Of a DNA stretch of 64,000 nucleotides, positions 9,536-17,722 are shown in pieces. Made by a program: the position numbers and the translations under genes. The notes below the pieces were generated by a model. It was not told the DNA's origin, did not search any database, and saw only the letters and a list, made by a program, of their open reading frames with translations. Source of the stretch: Streptomyces sp. TRM68416 (GTDB lineage Bacteria > Actinomycetota > Actinomycetes > Streptomycetales > Streptomycetaceae); assembly GCF_014596915.1 (NCBI RefSeq), contig NZ_JACVWU010000033.1:35435-99434 (forward strand). Direction: 5' to 3'. Position 1 is the stretch's first letter. Each line of letters starts with the position of its first letter.

Positions 9536-10579
9536 TCAGCCCCACGGCTCGATGACCGTCACCCCCGAGCCGGGCGCCGTGCCCATCGCCGCCAGGGCGG
9601 CCGGGGTCGCGTCCAGGGTGATCGTGGAGGTGACCAGGAGGTCGGGGCGCAGCACGCCGGAGCGGACGAGTTCCATCATCGGCGGGTAGGTGTGCGCGGC
9701 CATGCCGTGGCTGCCGAGGAGTTCGAGTTCCAGGGCGACGGCGCGGGCCATGGGGACCGGGGTGGTGCCGTCCGGCGAGGGCAGCAGGCCGACCTGGACG
9801 TGTCGGCCGCGGCGGCGCAGGCCGTTCACCGAGGCGGCGCAGGTGGCGGGCGAGCCGAGGGCGTCGAGGGAGAGATGGGCGCCGCCGCCGGTCAGCTCCT
9901 GGACCGCCTCGGCCGTGTCCGGCGCATCCGACGCGTCCACGCACTCCGCGGCTCCGAACTTCCGCGCCAGGTCGAGGGCGCGCTGCGATACGTCGACGGC
10001 GACCACCCGGGCTCCCGAGGCCGCCGCGATCATCACCGCCGACAGGCCCACCCCGCCGCAGCCGTGCACCGCGACCCACTCCCCCGCCGCGACCCGGCCC
10101 TGCTGCACCACCGCGCGGAACGCCGTGGCGAACCGGCAGCCGAGGGAGGCCGCGGTGGCGAAGGACAGGTCGTCGGGGACGGCGACCAGGTTCACATCGG
10201 CGTGGTCCAGCGCCACGTACTGGGCGAAGGAGCCCCAGTGGGTGAAGCCGGGCTGGGTCTGGCGCTCGCAGACCTGGTGGTCGCCCGCGGCACAGGACGC
10301 GCAGCTTCCGCAGGCGCAGACGAAGGGGACGGTGACCCGGTCGCCGGGGCGCCAGTGGGTCACACGGGCGCCGACCTCCTCCACCACCCCGGCGAGTTCG
10401 TGGCCGGGGACGTGCGGGAGCGTGATGTCGGGGTCGTGGCCCTGCCAGCCGTGCCAGTCGCTGCGGCACAGGCCGGTGGCCATGACGCGTACGACCACTC
10501 CGTGGTCGGCGGGCCGGGGGTCGGGCAGGTCACGTATCGCGGCCGGCTCGCCGTACCGGTCGAAGACCACAGCTCTCAT
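9536..10579 (-). CDS. Zinc-dependent alcohol dehydrogenase (MDR family)
   Basis: 347 residues, normal length for zinc alcohol dehydrogenases. The catalytic zinc site is marked by GLCRSDWHGW and GHELAGVVEEVG; the structural zinc site by the Cys cluster CACGSCASCAAGDHQVC. The nucleotide-binding Rossmann motif is GCGGVGLSAVMIAAASGARVVAVD. It oxidises or reduces an alcohol or aldehyde with NAD(P); the substrate is unknown. The frame is open far upstream through the antiporter gene, but ATG 10579 (MRAVVFDRYGEP) is the family-typical start. It lies 32 bp after the antiporter stop, probably co-transcribed. Confidence 0.9.
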   Translation of the reverse strand: MRAVVFDRYGEPAAIRDLPDPRPADHGVVVRVMATGLCRSDWHGWQGHDPDITLPHVPGHELAGVVEEVGARVTHWRPGDRVTVPFVCACGSCASCAAGDHQVCERQTQPGFTHWGSFAQYVALDHADVNLVAVPDDLSFATAASLGCRFATAFRAVVQQGRVAAGEWVAVHGCGGVGLSAVMIAAASGARVVAVDVSQRALDLARKFGAAECVDASDAPDTAEAVQELTGGGAHLSLDALGSPATCAASVNGLRRRGRHVQVGLLPSPDGTTPVPMARAVALELELLGSHGMAAHTYPPMMELVRSGVLRPDLLVTSTITLDATPAALAAMGTAPGSGVTVIEPWG

Positions 10580-10611
10580 GTGCGCTCCTGTCGTCGTTGT
10601 CCGTGGGTACA

Positions 10612-11811
10612 TCACCATGACTCCGGCTCTTTGGCCACGTCCCGCCGCGCCGCCCTCGCCCCCCTCAGCCGCAGCCCCGCCGACGGGAACAGCAGCACCG
10701 ACAGCATCGCCGCGCCGACCAGCGCCGCCGCCTCGTCGGTGTGCAGGCTGCCCTCGTCGACGCCGATCGTCGTGATCGCCACGACCAGGGGAAGGGCGGT
10801 GGAGGCGAACAGGGCGAGGGCGCGCCGGTCGCGGGTGCCCAGGTCGGGCGGGGCCAGGGCGTACACCGGGAAGCCTCGCACGAGGAGGAACAGCAGGAGG
10901 AAGCCGGGCAGGAGCAGCAGGGCGCGGCCGCCGGACAGGAGCGCGTCGAGGTCGAACTCGATGCCGGTGACGACGTAGAAGACCGGCACGAGGAAGCCGA
11001 AGCCCATCGCCTCCACGCGTTCCACCACCGATCCCGCGCTCTCGGGGGCCGCGCCGTGCAGGACCAGGCGGGCGAGCATGCCCGCGGCGAAGGCGCCGAG
11101 GAGGGTGTCGAGGCCGAGGGCCTGGGAGAGGCCGAGCATGACGGCGAGGAGCAGCACCACCAGACGTACGGCGAACTGGCCACTGCTGTGCAGGGTCGCG
11201 GCGATCACCTTGGCGAACCACGGCGGGCGCGGCCGCATCGCCCACCACACCGCGCCCGCCGTCAGCAGGGCGAACGCGGCCAGCAGTGCCGTCGACTCGC
11301 CCCACGAACGGCCGCTCAGCAGCAGCGCGATGGCGATGATCGGCCCGAACTCCCCCACCGCGCCGACCGCCGACATCACCGAGCCGAAGCGGGAGCGCAG
11401 ATCCCCGGCATCCCGCAGCATCGGCAGGACGACGCCGAGGGCGGTGCTGGTCAGCGCCGTACCGATGAAGACGCCGCGGTCGAAGCCCGAGAGGAGGGTG
11501 GCCAACCCCAGGCCCGCCGCGAGGGAGACCAGCCAGGCCGCCGCCGAGCGCTTCAGGGTGGCCCCGCGGATCTTGTCGAACTCGATCTCGTAGCCGGCCA
11601 GGAAGATCAGCATCGCCAGGCCGAGGTCGGCGAGCGCGTCGATGACCGCTCCGTCGCCCGCCCAGCCCAGCACGTCCGGGCCGACCAGGATGCCCAGGCC
11701 GATCTCGAAGATGACGAGCGGAACCGGCAGCCGACGGCTGATCCCGTGGGCGAGCAGCGGCGCGAGCACCGCGATGGTCATGATCAGGATGAGCGTCCCG
11801 GCCTGCGACAT
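10612..11811 (-). CDS. CPA2-family cation/proton antiporter (KefB-like)
   Basis: 399 residues with about twelve membrane helices (for example LILIMTIAVLAPLLAHGIS, VVLLLAVMLGLSQALGLD). The core LADLGLAMLIFLAGYEIEFDKI and the GTALTSTALGVVLPML unwound-helix region mark the monovalent cation:proton antiporter-2 family. There is no C-terminal TrkA domain, so it is a short type exchanging Na+ or K+ for H+; the ion is not decided by sequence. The start ATG 11811 diverges from the PrsW gene with only 54 bp between starts. Confidence 0.88.
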   Translation of the reverse strand: MSQAGTLILIMTIAVLAPLLAHGISRRLPVPLVIFEIGLGILVGPDVLGWAGDGAVIDALADLGLAMLIFLAGYEIEFDKIRGATLKRSAAAWLVSLAAGLGLATLLSGFDRGVFIGTALTSTALGVVLPMLRDAGDLRSRFGSVMSAVGAVGEFGPIIAIALLLSGRSWGESTALLAAFALLTAGAVWWAMRPRPPWFAKVIAATLHSSGQFAVRLVVLLLAVMLGLSQALGLDTLLGAFAAGMLARLVLHGAAPESAGSVVERVEAMGFGFLVPVFYVVTGIEFDLDALLSGGRALLLLPGFLLLFLLVRGFPVYALAPPDLGTRDRRALALFASTALPLVVAITTIGVDEGSLHTDEAAALVGAAMLSVLLFPSAGLRLRGARAARRDVAKEPESW

Positions 11812-11865
11812 AGGGGGTGCTTACCATACAGTTCGGTCAAAACCGTCCAACACGAGGGATTTGCC

Positions 11866-12843
11866 GTGGCCGACTCCCCGTCCTCCCCGCCCTCCTCGTC
11901 CTCCCCACCCTCCCCGCCCTCCCCGTCTGCTCCTCCGCCTGCTGGTGCGCGACAGCAGGCGCCGTCGGCGTACCGGAGCGGGCTGTGGCGGCGGTGCCTG
12001 TGGGGCGGGCTGGCCCTGTGGACGCTGACCGCGCTCGTCACGTACGCCACGAAGAACACCACCCTGCTGCCCACCCTGATCCTGCTCGGCAGCTTCCTGG
12101 TGCCCGTCACCTTCGTGCTCTGGGCGTACGAACGGCACGGCCGCGACCTGGGGGTGGGCGTGATCCTCGGCTGCTTCCTGACCGGCGGCACGCTGGGCGT
12201 GCTCGGCGCGTCGGTCATGGAGTACTACCTGCTGCACCCGTCGCTGTGGATGTTCGTCGGCGTCGGGCTCATCGAGGAGGCGGTGAAGCTGGGCGCGCTG
12301 ATGTTCGTGCTGCGGCGACAGCCCCGGATCCGCGGGATGAGGGCGGGGCTGGTGCTCGGGGCGACCGTCGGGTTCGGGTTCGCCGCCCTGGAGAGCGCCG
12401 GGTACGCGTTCAACGCGGCCGTCTCCACCGAGGGCATCGACCTGCGGGCCCTGCTGGAGACGGAGATCCTGCGCGGGGTGCTGGCACCCTTCGGACACGG
12501 GCTGTGGACGGCGATCGCCGGCGGCGTGCTGCTCGCCGACCGGCGCGCGGACGGACGCTTCCGGCTCGCCGGTCCGGTGGTCGCGACCTACTTCGGCGTC
12601 TCCCTGCTGCACGCCCTGTGGGACTCCACGCACGGCATCGCGGTCTGGCTGGTGGCGCAGCTGACCGCCACGGGCCTGGACCGGGAGCTGTTCGCCCAGG
12701 GGTATCTTCCGCACCCGACCGATGAGCAGCAGCACCTGTTCACCCTGTTCTCGGTCGGGGGCCTGGTCCTGGTCGCGCTCCTCGGGCTGGCCTGGGCGCG
12801 TTCGCTGGCCCGTAGCGACCCTTCTTGGAGAAATACCCCGTAG
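11866..12843 (+). CDS. PrsW-family intramembrane metalloprotease-like protein
   Basis: 325 residues. A Ser/Pro-rich cytoplasmic leader (1-35) is followed by about eight membrane helices. The diagnostic PrsW motifs are all present: EE-AV-K at 137-141 (GLIEEAVKLGAL), FAALESAGYAF, FGHGLWTAIAGG and LLHALWDSTHG. PrsW proteases cleave membrane proteins such as anti-sigma factors; the target here is unknown. The start is GTG 11866, with GAGGGA 7 bp upstream. Its stop codon lies inside the copZ operator/promoter. Confidence 0.88.
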   Translation: MADSPSSPPSSSSPPSPPSPSAPPPAGARQQAPSAYRSGLWRRCLWGGLALWTLTALVTYATKNTTLLPTLILLGSFLVPVTFVLWAYERHGRDLGVGVILGCFLTGGTLGVLGASVMEYYLLHPSLWMFVGVGLIEEAVKLGALMFVLRRQPRIRGMRAGLVLGATVGFGFAALESAGYAFNAAVSTEGIDLRALLETEILRGVLAPFGHGLWTAIAGGVLLADRRADGRFRLAGPVVATYFGVSLLHALWDSTHGIAVWLVAQLTATGLDRELFAQGYLPHPTDEQQHLFTLFSVGGLVLVALLGLAWARSLARSDPSWRNTP

Positions 12844-12852
12844 GGGTATAGC
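12825..12852 (+). promoter_or_regulatory. CsoR-type copper operator inside the copZ-copA promoter
   Basis: A perfect inverted repeat ATACCCC-gta-GGGGTAT (12833-12849) lies between a TTGGAG -35 (12825-12830) and a TATAGC -10 (12847-12852). G-tract operators of this form bind the Cu(I) repressor CsoR in actinobacteria. Occupancy would block the promoter; Cu(I) would release it. The csoR gene itself is not in the window. Confidence 0.8.
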
Positions 12853-12917
12853 GTGGTAGGTGCGGGGTTCCCTCCCGGACCCCGTCGGCCCCACACGCCC
12901 CGACGAGGAGTAACGAC

Positions 12918-13133
12918 ATGAGCGTCAGCGCCACCTACAAGGTCAGCGGAATGAGCTGCGGACACTGCGAAGGTGCCGTCTCCGGCGAGATCTCCGGGAT
13001 CCCGGGCGTCAGCTCGGTGAAGGCCGTCGCCTCCACGGGCGAGGTCACGGTCGTCTCCGACGCGGCGCTGAGCGAGGAGGACGTGCGGGCAGCCGTGGAC
13101 GAGGCCGGCTTCGAGCTGGTCGGCGTCGCCTGA
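12918..13133 (+). CDS. copZ: CopZ copper chaperone
   Basis: A 71-residue single heavy-metal-associated domain with the Cu(I) site MSCGHC near residues 12-17. It carries Cu(I) to the exporter CopA in the cytoplasm. A good GAGGAG ribosome binding site precedes ATG 12918. It is first in the copper operon, 16 bp before copA, behind the CsoR-type operator. Confidence 0.95.
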   Translation: MSVSATYKVSGMSCGHCEGAVSGEISGIPGVSSVKAVASTGEVTVVSDAALSEEDVRAAVDEAGFELVGVA

Positions 13134-13149
13134 CCCCGGAGCCCCGACC

Positions 13150-15381
13150 ATGTCCGCCACCCAGGCCCCGACGACCCCCACCTCCGAGGTGGAGCTGCTC
13201 ATCGGCGGAATGACCTGCGCCTCCTGCGCGGCCCGCGTCGAGAAGAAGCTCAACCGGATGGACGGGGTCACCGCCACGGTGAACTACGCCACGGAGAAGG
13301 CCAAGGTCAGCTACCCCGAGGGCGTCGAGGTCGCCGATCTGATCGCGACCGTGGTGAAGACCGGGTACACGGCCGAGGAACCGGCGCCGCCGGAGCCCAC
13401 CCTCGTCGAGGAGGCGGCGACACCGGAGGACCCCGAGTCGGCGTCCTACCGGCAGCGGTTCACCGTATCCGCCGTCCTCGCGGTCCCCGTCATCCTGCTC
13501 TCGATGGTCCCTGCCCTCCAGTTCGACAACTGGCAGTGGCTGGCGCTCACCCTGGCCTCCCCCGTCGTGGTCTGGGGCGGACTGCCCTTCCACCGTGCCG
13601 CGTGGACCAACGCGCGGCACGGCGCCGCCACCATGGACACCCTGGTCTCCCTGGGCACGCTGGCCGCGTTCGGCTGGTCGCTGTGGGCGCTGTTCTTCGG
13701 CGACGCGGGCATGCCCGGGATGCGGGACAGCTTCCGGCTCACCGTCGGCGGCATGGACGGCGCCTCGACGATCTACCTCGAAGTGGCCGCCGGGGTCATC
13801 ACCTTCATCCTGCTGGGCCGCTACCTGGAGGCCCGCGCCAAGCGACGCGCGGGCGCGGCCCTGCAGGCCCTGATGGAACTGGGCGCCAAGGACGTCGCCG
13901 TCCTCCGGGACGGACGCGAGGTGCGGATCCCGGTGGCGCGGCTGGCCGTCGGGGACCGGTTCGTCGTGCGGCCCGGGGAGAAGATCGCCACCGACGGCAC
14001 CGTCGTCGAGGGCGTCTCCGCGGTGGACGCCTCCATGCTGACCGGCGAGTCCGTGCCGGTGGACGTGGCCGCCGGGGACGCGGTCACTGGGGCGACCGTC
14101 AACGCCGGCGGGCGCCTGGTCGTCGAGGCCACCCGGGTCGGCGCCGACACCCAGCTCGCGCGGATGGCCCGGCTGGTGGAAGAGGCGCAGAACGGCAAGG
14201 CCGAGGTGCAGCGGCTGGCCGACCGGATCTCCGCGGTCTTCGTCCCGGTCGTCCTGGTCATCGCCGTCGCCACCTTCGGCGGCTGGCTCGGCGCCACCGG
14301 TGACACCGTCGACGCCTTCACCGCCGCCGTCGCCGTCCTCATCATCGCCTGCCCGTGCGCCCTGGGCCTCGCCACCCCGACCGCCCTGATGGTCGGCACC
14401 GGCCGCGGCGCCCAGCTCGGCATCCTCATCAAGGGACCCGAGGTCCTGGAATCCACCCGCCGCGTCGACACCGTCGTCCTCGACAAGACCGGCACCGTCA
14501 CTACCGGCCGCATGACCCTCCAGGAGGTCTACGTCGCCGAAGGCGCCGACGAACGTCAGGTGCTGCGCCTCGCGGGCGCCCTGGAACACGCCTCCGAGCA
14601 CCCCGTCGCCCGGGCCGTCGCCGCCGGCGCGCAGGAGAGGGCCGGGGAGCTGCCGTCGGCCGAGTCCTTCGAGAACGTCCCCGGCCGGGGCGTACGCGGC
14701 CGCGTGGAGGGCCGTGACGTCGCCGTGGGGCGGCTCTTCGACGAGCTGCCGCCGGAGCTGGCCCGCGCCCGGGACAAGGCCGAGAGCAGGGGACGTACGG
14801 CTGTCGTCGTCGGCTGGGACGGGGTCGCCCGCGGGGTGCTCGCCGTCGCCGACGCGGTCAAGGACACCAGCGCCGAGGCCGTACGCGAGCTGCGCGCGCT
14901 GGGGCTCACTCCGGTGCTGCTGACCGGGGACAACCGGGCGGTGGCCGAGACGGTGGCGCGGGCCGTGGGGATCGAGCAGGTCGTCGCGGAGGTACTGCCC
15001 GAGGACAAGGTCGAGGCCGTACGGCAACTGCAGGGCGAGGGACGGGTCGTCGCCATGGTCGGCGACGGCGTCAACGACGCGGCCGCGCTCGCCACCGCCG
15101 ATCTGGGCCTCGCCATGGGCACCGGCACGGACGCGGCGATCGAGGCCGGCGACCTGACACTGGTACGCGGCGATCTGCGCGTGGCCGCGGACGCGATCCG
15201 GCTGTCGCGCCGGACGCTGGCCACGATCAAGGGCAACCTCGTGTGGGCGTTCGCCTACAACGTGGCCGCGCTGCCGCTGGCGGCGGCGGGACTGCTGAAC
15301 CCGATGATCGCCGGGGCGGCGATGGCCTTCTCGTCGGTCTTCGTGGTGACGAACAGTCTCCGTCTGCGGACGTTCCGTTGA
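13150..15381 (+). CDS. copA: Cu(I)-exporting P1B-type ATPase CopA
   Basis: 743 residues, full length for the family. One N-terminal metal-binding domain (GMTCASC at 20-26) is followed by eight membrane helices. The TGE actuator loop is at 298-300, the membrane CPC copper site at 401-403, and the phosphorylation site DKTGT at 445-449. ASEHPVARA holds the nucleotide-binding HP, followed by TGDN and GDGVNDAAAL. It pumps Cu(I) out of the cell using ATP, loaded by CopZ. Regulation is through the shared CsoR-type operator. Confidence 0.96.
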   Translation: MSATQAPTTPTSEVELLIGGMTCASCAARVEKKLNRMDGVTATVNYATEKAKVSYPEGVEVADLIATVVKTGYTAEEPAPPEPTLVEEAATPEDPESASYRQRFTVSAVLAVPVILLSMVPALQFDNWQWLALTLASPVVVWGGLPFHRAAWTNARHGAATMDTLVSLGTLAAFGWSLWALFFGDAGMPGMRDSFRLTVGGMDGASTIYLEVAAGVITFILLGRYLEARAKRRAGAALQALMELGAKDVAVLRDGREVRIPVARLAVGDRFVVRPGEKIATDGTVVEGVSAVDASMLTGESVPVDVAAGDAVTGATVNAGGRLVVEATRVGADTQLARMARLVEEAQNGKAEVQRLADRISAVFVPVVLVIAVATFGGWLGATGDTVDAFTAAVAVLIIACPCALGLATPTALMVGTGRGAQLGILIKGPEVLESTRRVDTVVLDKTGTVTTGRMTLQEVYVAEGADERQVLRLAGALEHASEHPVARAVAAGAQERAGELPSAESFENVPGRGVRGRVEGRDVAVGRLFDELPPELARARDKAESRGRTAVVVGWDGVARGVLAVADAVKDTSAEAVRELRALGLTPVLLTGDNRAVAETVARAVGIEQVVAEVLPEDKVEAVRQLQGEGRVVAMVGDGVNDAAALATADLGLAMGTGTDAAIEAGDLTLVRGDLRVAADAIRLSRRTLATIKGNLVWAFAYNVAALPLAAAGLLNPMIAGAAMAFSSVFVVTNSLRLRTFR

Positions 15382-15413
15382 GGTTTGCCGGGGAACCCCC
15401 TCTGGAGTCCGAC

Positions 15414-15446
15414 GCGAGCCTCACATAAGCTCTTCACAAGGCTCGC
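15414..15446 (+). terminator. Weak hairpin after copA
   Basis: GCGAGCCT (15414-15421) pairs with AGGCTCGC (15439-15446) across a 17-nt loop, 33 bp past the copA stop. A short stem without a U-tract, so only a possible terminator. Confidence 0.35.
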
Positions 15447-15799
15447 GCATCATCCTTACGCAGAGGCCTCATCGGCTGTATCGGGGCCCTTGCGTATCTA
15501 ACGGACATATGCAAGAGACGCAGATCACAGTGATGTGAACGTAACCATCGAAGGGGTTCGAAGGTCTAAGTTGACGGTGTCAGGAAGCGTCTTGGGGGGC
15601 GCCTACTGACATCTGGGGATGTCTTGGGGGACTTTCCCAGAGATGCGTTGCCGGGGCACGTACACCGGGGAGCTTTGAGCGGCCCTCCCGAGCGTGCGCT
15701 GTCCCGGCAGACCGCACACCGAGTAGTACGGCGATTTTTGCTCGTTCTGCTCAACGCAGTACGCAACAACAGCGATTCAGGCGCTGGTCTCCACAGACG
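15447..15799. other. Gene-free segment downstream of copA
   Basis: No supported gene. An 11-bp palindrome ATCACAGTGAT (15524-15534) could be a regulator site. An 11-codon open frame from ATG 15642 ends in TGA and has no clear function. The strongest structure is the hairpin pair that follows. Confidence 0.3.
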
Positions 15800-15890
15800 C
15801 CCGGCCGGATCCCGTGGGGGGAATCCGCACCGGGACATGGGAAGGCGCCCTGGACGTCGGCCCGTGGGGGGACCGGCGCCAGGGCGCCTT
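15800..15890. ncRNA. Candidate structured RNA: two hairpins with identical 12-nt loops
   Basis: Hairpin 1 (15800-15834) pairs CCCGG/CCGGG and CGGAT/ATCCG. Hairpin 2 (15842-15890) has a 12-bp outer stem AAGGCGCCCTGG/CCAGGGCGCCTT and an inner stem CGTCGG/CCGGCG. Both leave exactly the same loop: CCCGTGGGGGGA on the plus strand, TCCCCCCACGGG on the minus strand. Two stem-loops that each carry six C residues define the actinobacterial 6C RNA, which favours the minus strand. CTTCTTT right after hairpin 2 looks like a plus-strand terminator. The strand is therefore open. Confidence 0.5.
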
Positions 15891-15893
15891 CTT

Positions 15894-15931
15894 CTTTGCC
15901 TGTTCGGCGCTGCTTTGCCTGTTCGGCGCTG
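15894..15931. repeat. Tandem duplication of a 19-bp unit
   Basis: CTTTGCCTGTTCGGCGCTG occurs at 15894-15912 and again at 15913-15931 without a mismatch, next to the twin hairpins. The rest of the gap to citA (to 16088) shows nothing further. Confidence 0.8.
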
Positions 15932-16088
15932 CATGTTCTTCGTTACATGTTTTTCGTTGCATGTCAGCGCGGGGGCCGCGTGCCGACCCAGGGGCGCGGG
16001 GAACTGCGCGACCGGCCACAGCCGTTCCGCAGTCGCCCGCGCGCCTTCAGTCCCGAGCTCTCAGGCGTCGGCGCCCCTCAACGGCAGG

Positions 16089-17378
16089 TCAACGCTGCTC
16101 GACCGGGACGAAGTCCCGCTCCACCACGCCCGTGTAGATCTGCCGCGGGCGGCCGATACGGGAACCCGGCTCCTTGATCATCTCGTGCCACTGGGCGATC
16201 CAGCCCGGCAGGCGGCCGAGGGCGAACAGGACCGTGAACATCTCGGTCGGGAAGCCCATGGCGCGGTAGATCAGGCCGGTGTAGAAGTCGACGTTCGGGT
16301 AGAGGTTGCGCGAGACGAAGTAGTCGTCGGAGAGCGCGTGCTCCTCCAGCTTGAGCGCGATGTCCAGCAGCTCGTCGGACTTGCCGAGGGCCGAGAGGAC
16401 GTCGTGCGCCGCCGCCTTGATGATCTTGGCGCGCGGGTCGAAGGACTTGTACACCCGGTGGCCGAAGCCCATCAGGCGGACGCCGTCCTCCTTGTTCTTC
16501 ACCTTGTTGATGAAGGAGTCGACGTCACCGCCGGCGTCCCGGATGCCCTCCAGCATCTCCAGCACGGACTGGTTGGCACCGCCGTGCAGCGGGCCCCACA
16601 GCGCGTTGATGCCGGCCGAGATCGACGCGAACATGTTGGCCTGCGACGAGCCCACCAGACGGACCGTGGAGGTCGAGCAGTTCTGCTCGTGGTCCGCGTG
16701 CAGGATGAGCAGCTTGTCCAGGGCGGAAACCACGATCGGGTCGAGGTCGTACTCCTGGGCCGGCACCGAGAAGGTCATGCGCAGGAAGTTCTCGACGTAG
16801 CCGAGGTCGTTGCGCGGGTAGACGAACGGGTGACCGATCGACTTCTTGTACGCGTACGCCGCGATCGTCGGGAGCTTGGCGAGCAGGCGGATCGTGGAGA
16901 GGTTGCGCTGCTTCTCGTCGAACGGGTTGTGGCTGTCCTGGTAGAAGGTCGACAGCGCGGAGACGACCGACGACAGCATCGCCATCGGGTGGGCGTCGCG
17001 CGGGAAGCCCCGGTAGAAGTTCTTGACGTCCTCGTGCAGCAGGGTGTGCTGCGTGATGTCGTTCTTGAACGTGCTCAGCTCGTCGACGGTCGGCAGCTCA
17101 CCGTTGATCAGCAGGTACGCGACCTCCAGGAAGGTCGAACGCTCGGCCAGCTGTTCGATCGGGTAGCCGCGGTACCGGAGGATGCCCTGCTCGCCGTCGA
17201 GGTAGGTGATGGCGGATTTATAGGCGGCCGTGTTGCCGTAGCCGCTGTCCAGGGTGACCAGACCGGTCTGGGCGCGGAGCTTGCCGATGTCGAAGCCCTT
17301 GTCGCCGACGGTGCTGTCGATCACCGGGTAGGTGTACTCGCCGTCGCCGTACCGCAGTACTACAGAGTTGTCGCTCAC
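16089..17378 (-). CDS. citA: Citrate synthase (CitA)
   Basis: Condenses oxaloacetate and acetyl-CoA to citrate at the entry of the TCA cycle. 429 residues of the type I (hexameric, GltA-like) form. The catalytic residues sit in GPLHGGANQ, MGFGHRVYK and NVDFYTGLIYRAMGFP; an N-terminal beta domain (YGDGEYTYPVIDSTVGDKGFD) is also typical of this form. I prefer GTG 17378 (VSDNSVVLRYGDGE), which has GAGGGA upstream; a GTG at 17390 is in frame but would remove that site from the leader. Confidence 0.95.
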   Translation of the reverse strand: MSDNSVVLRYGDGEYTYPVIDSTVGDKGFDIGKLRAQTGLVTLDSGYGNTAAYKSAITYLDGEQGILRYRGYPIEQLAERSTFLEVAYLLINGELPTVDELSTFKNDITQHTLLHEDVKNFYRGFPRDAHPMAMLSSVVSALSTFYQDSHNPFDEKQRNLSTIRLLAKLPTIAAYAYKKSIGHPFVYPRNDLGYVENFLRMTFSVPAQEYDLDPIVVSALDKLLILHADHEQNCSTSTVRLVGSSQANMFASISAGINALWGPLHGGANQSVLEMLEGIRDAGGDVDSFINKVKNKEDGVRLMGFGHRVYKSFDPRAKIIKAAAHDVLSALGKSDELLDIALKLEEHALSDDYFVSRNLYPNVDFYTGLIYRAMGFPTEMFTVLFALGRLPGWIAQWHEMIKEPGSRIGRPRQIYTGVVERDFVPVEQR

Positions 17379-17637
17379 GTCTTCCCTCACCGACGTTGTG
17401 CCTCTTCTTCGAGGTTGCCCTGACTGTCTCTACCATCCCCCATTTGGCGCAGGTGAGTGCACTCGGGGTCGACCATTGGGCCTATTGACGGCACTCAGTG
17501 CCGCCAACCTGCTCATCCTGCCCCCTCGACAGGGGGCTCCGGAAGAGCTGTGTGACCTTTCCGACTCGTTTGATCGATCAAATTTCACTCACCCCTCCAG
17601 GAGGCGTGGTGAGAGCCTGGCATTCAGCCCTCAAGGG
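17379..17637. promoter_or_regulatory. citA upstream region with a 14-bp palindrome
   Basis: No gene seen. TTTGATCGATCAAA (17569-17582) is a perfect 14-bp palindrome about 190 bp upstream of the citA start. Its low G+C stands out here, so it may be a repressor or activator site for citA; the binding protein is unknown. Confidence 0.4.
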
Positions 17638-17717
17638 GGCGTGGGGCGAGCATGGCGTGGGGCGAGCATGGCGTGGGGCGAGCGTGGCGTGGGGCGAGCG
17701 TGGCGTGGGGCGTGCTC
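17638..17717. repeat. Five tandem 16-bp repeats beyond the recD2 stop
   Basis: GGCGTGGGGCGAGCAT is repeated head to tail at 17638, 17654, 17670, 17686 and 17702. Units 3-5 differ only at the last few bases. The array stops 5 bp before the recD2 stop codon. Confidence 0.9.
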
Positions 17718-17722
17718 GGGTG

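Noticed and set aside
13045..15027. Long open frame opposite copA
   Set aside because: Antisense shadow with no motif; CopA is complete on the plus strand.
15624..17423. Long frame crossing the hairpin region and citA
   Set aside because: Runs antisense to citrate synthase and has no start signal; the 5' part lacks any domain.
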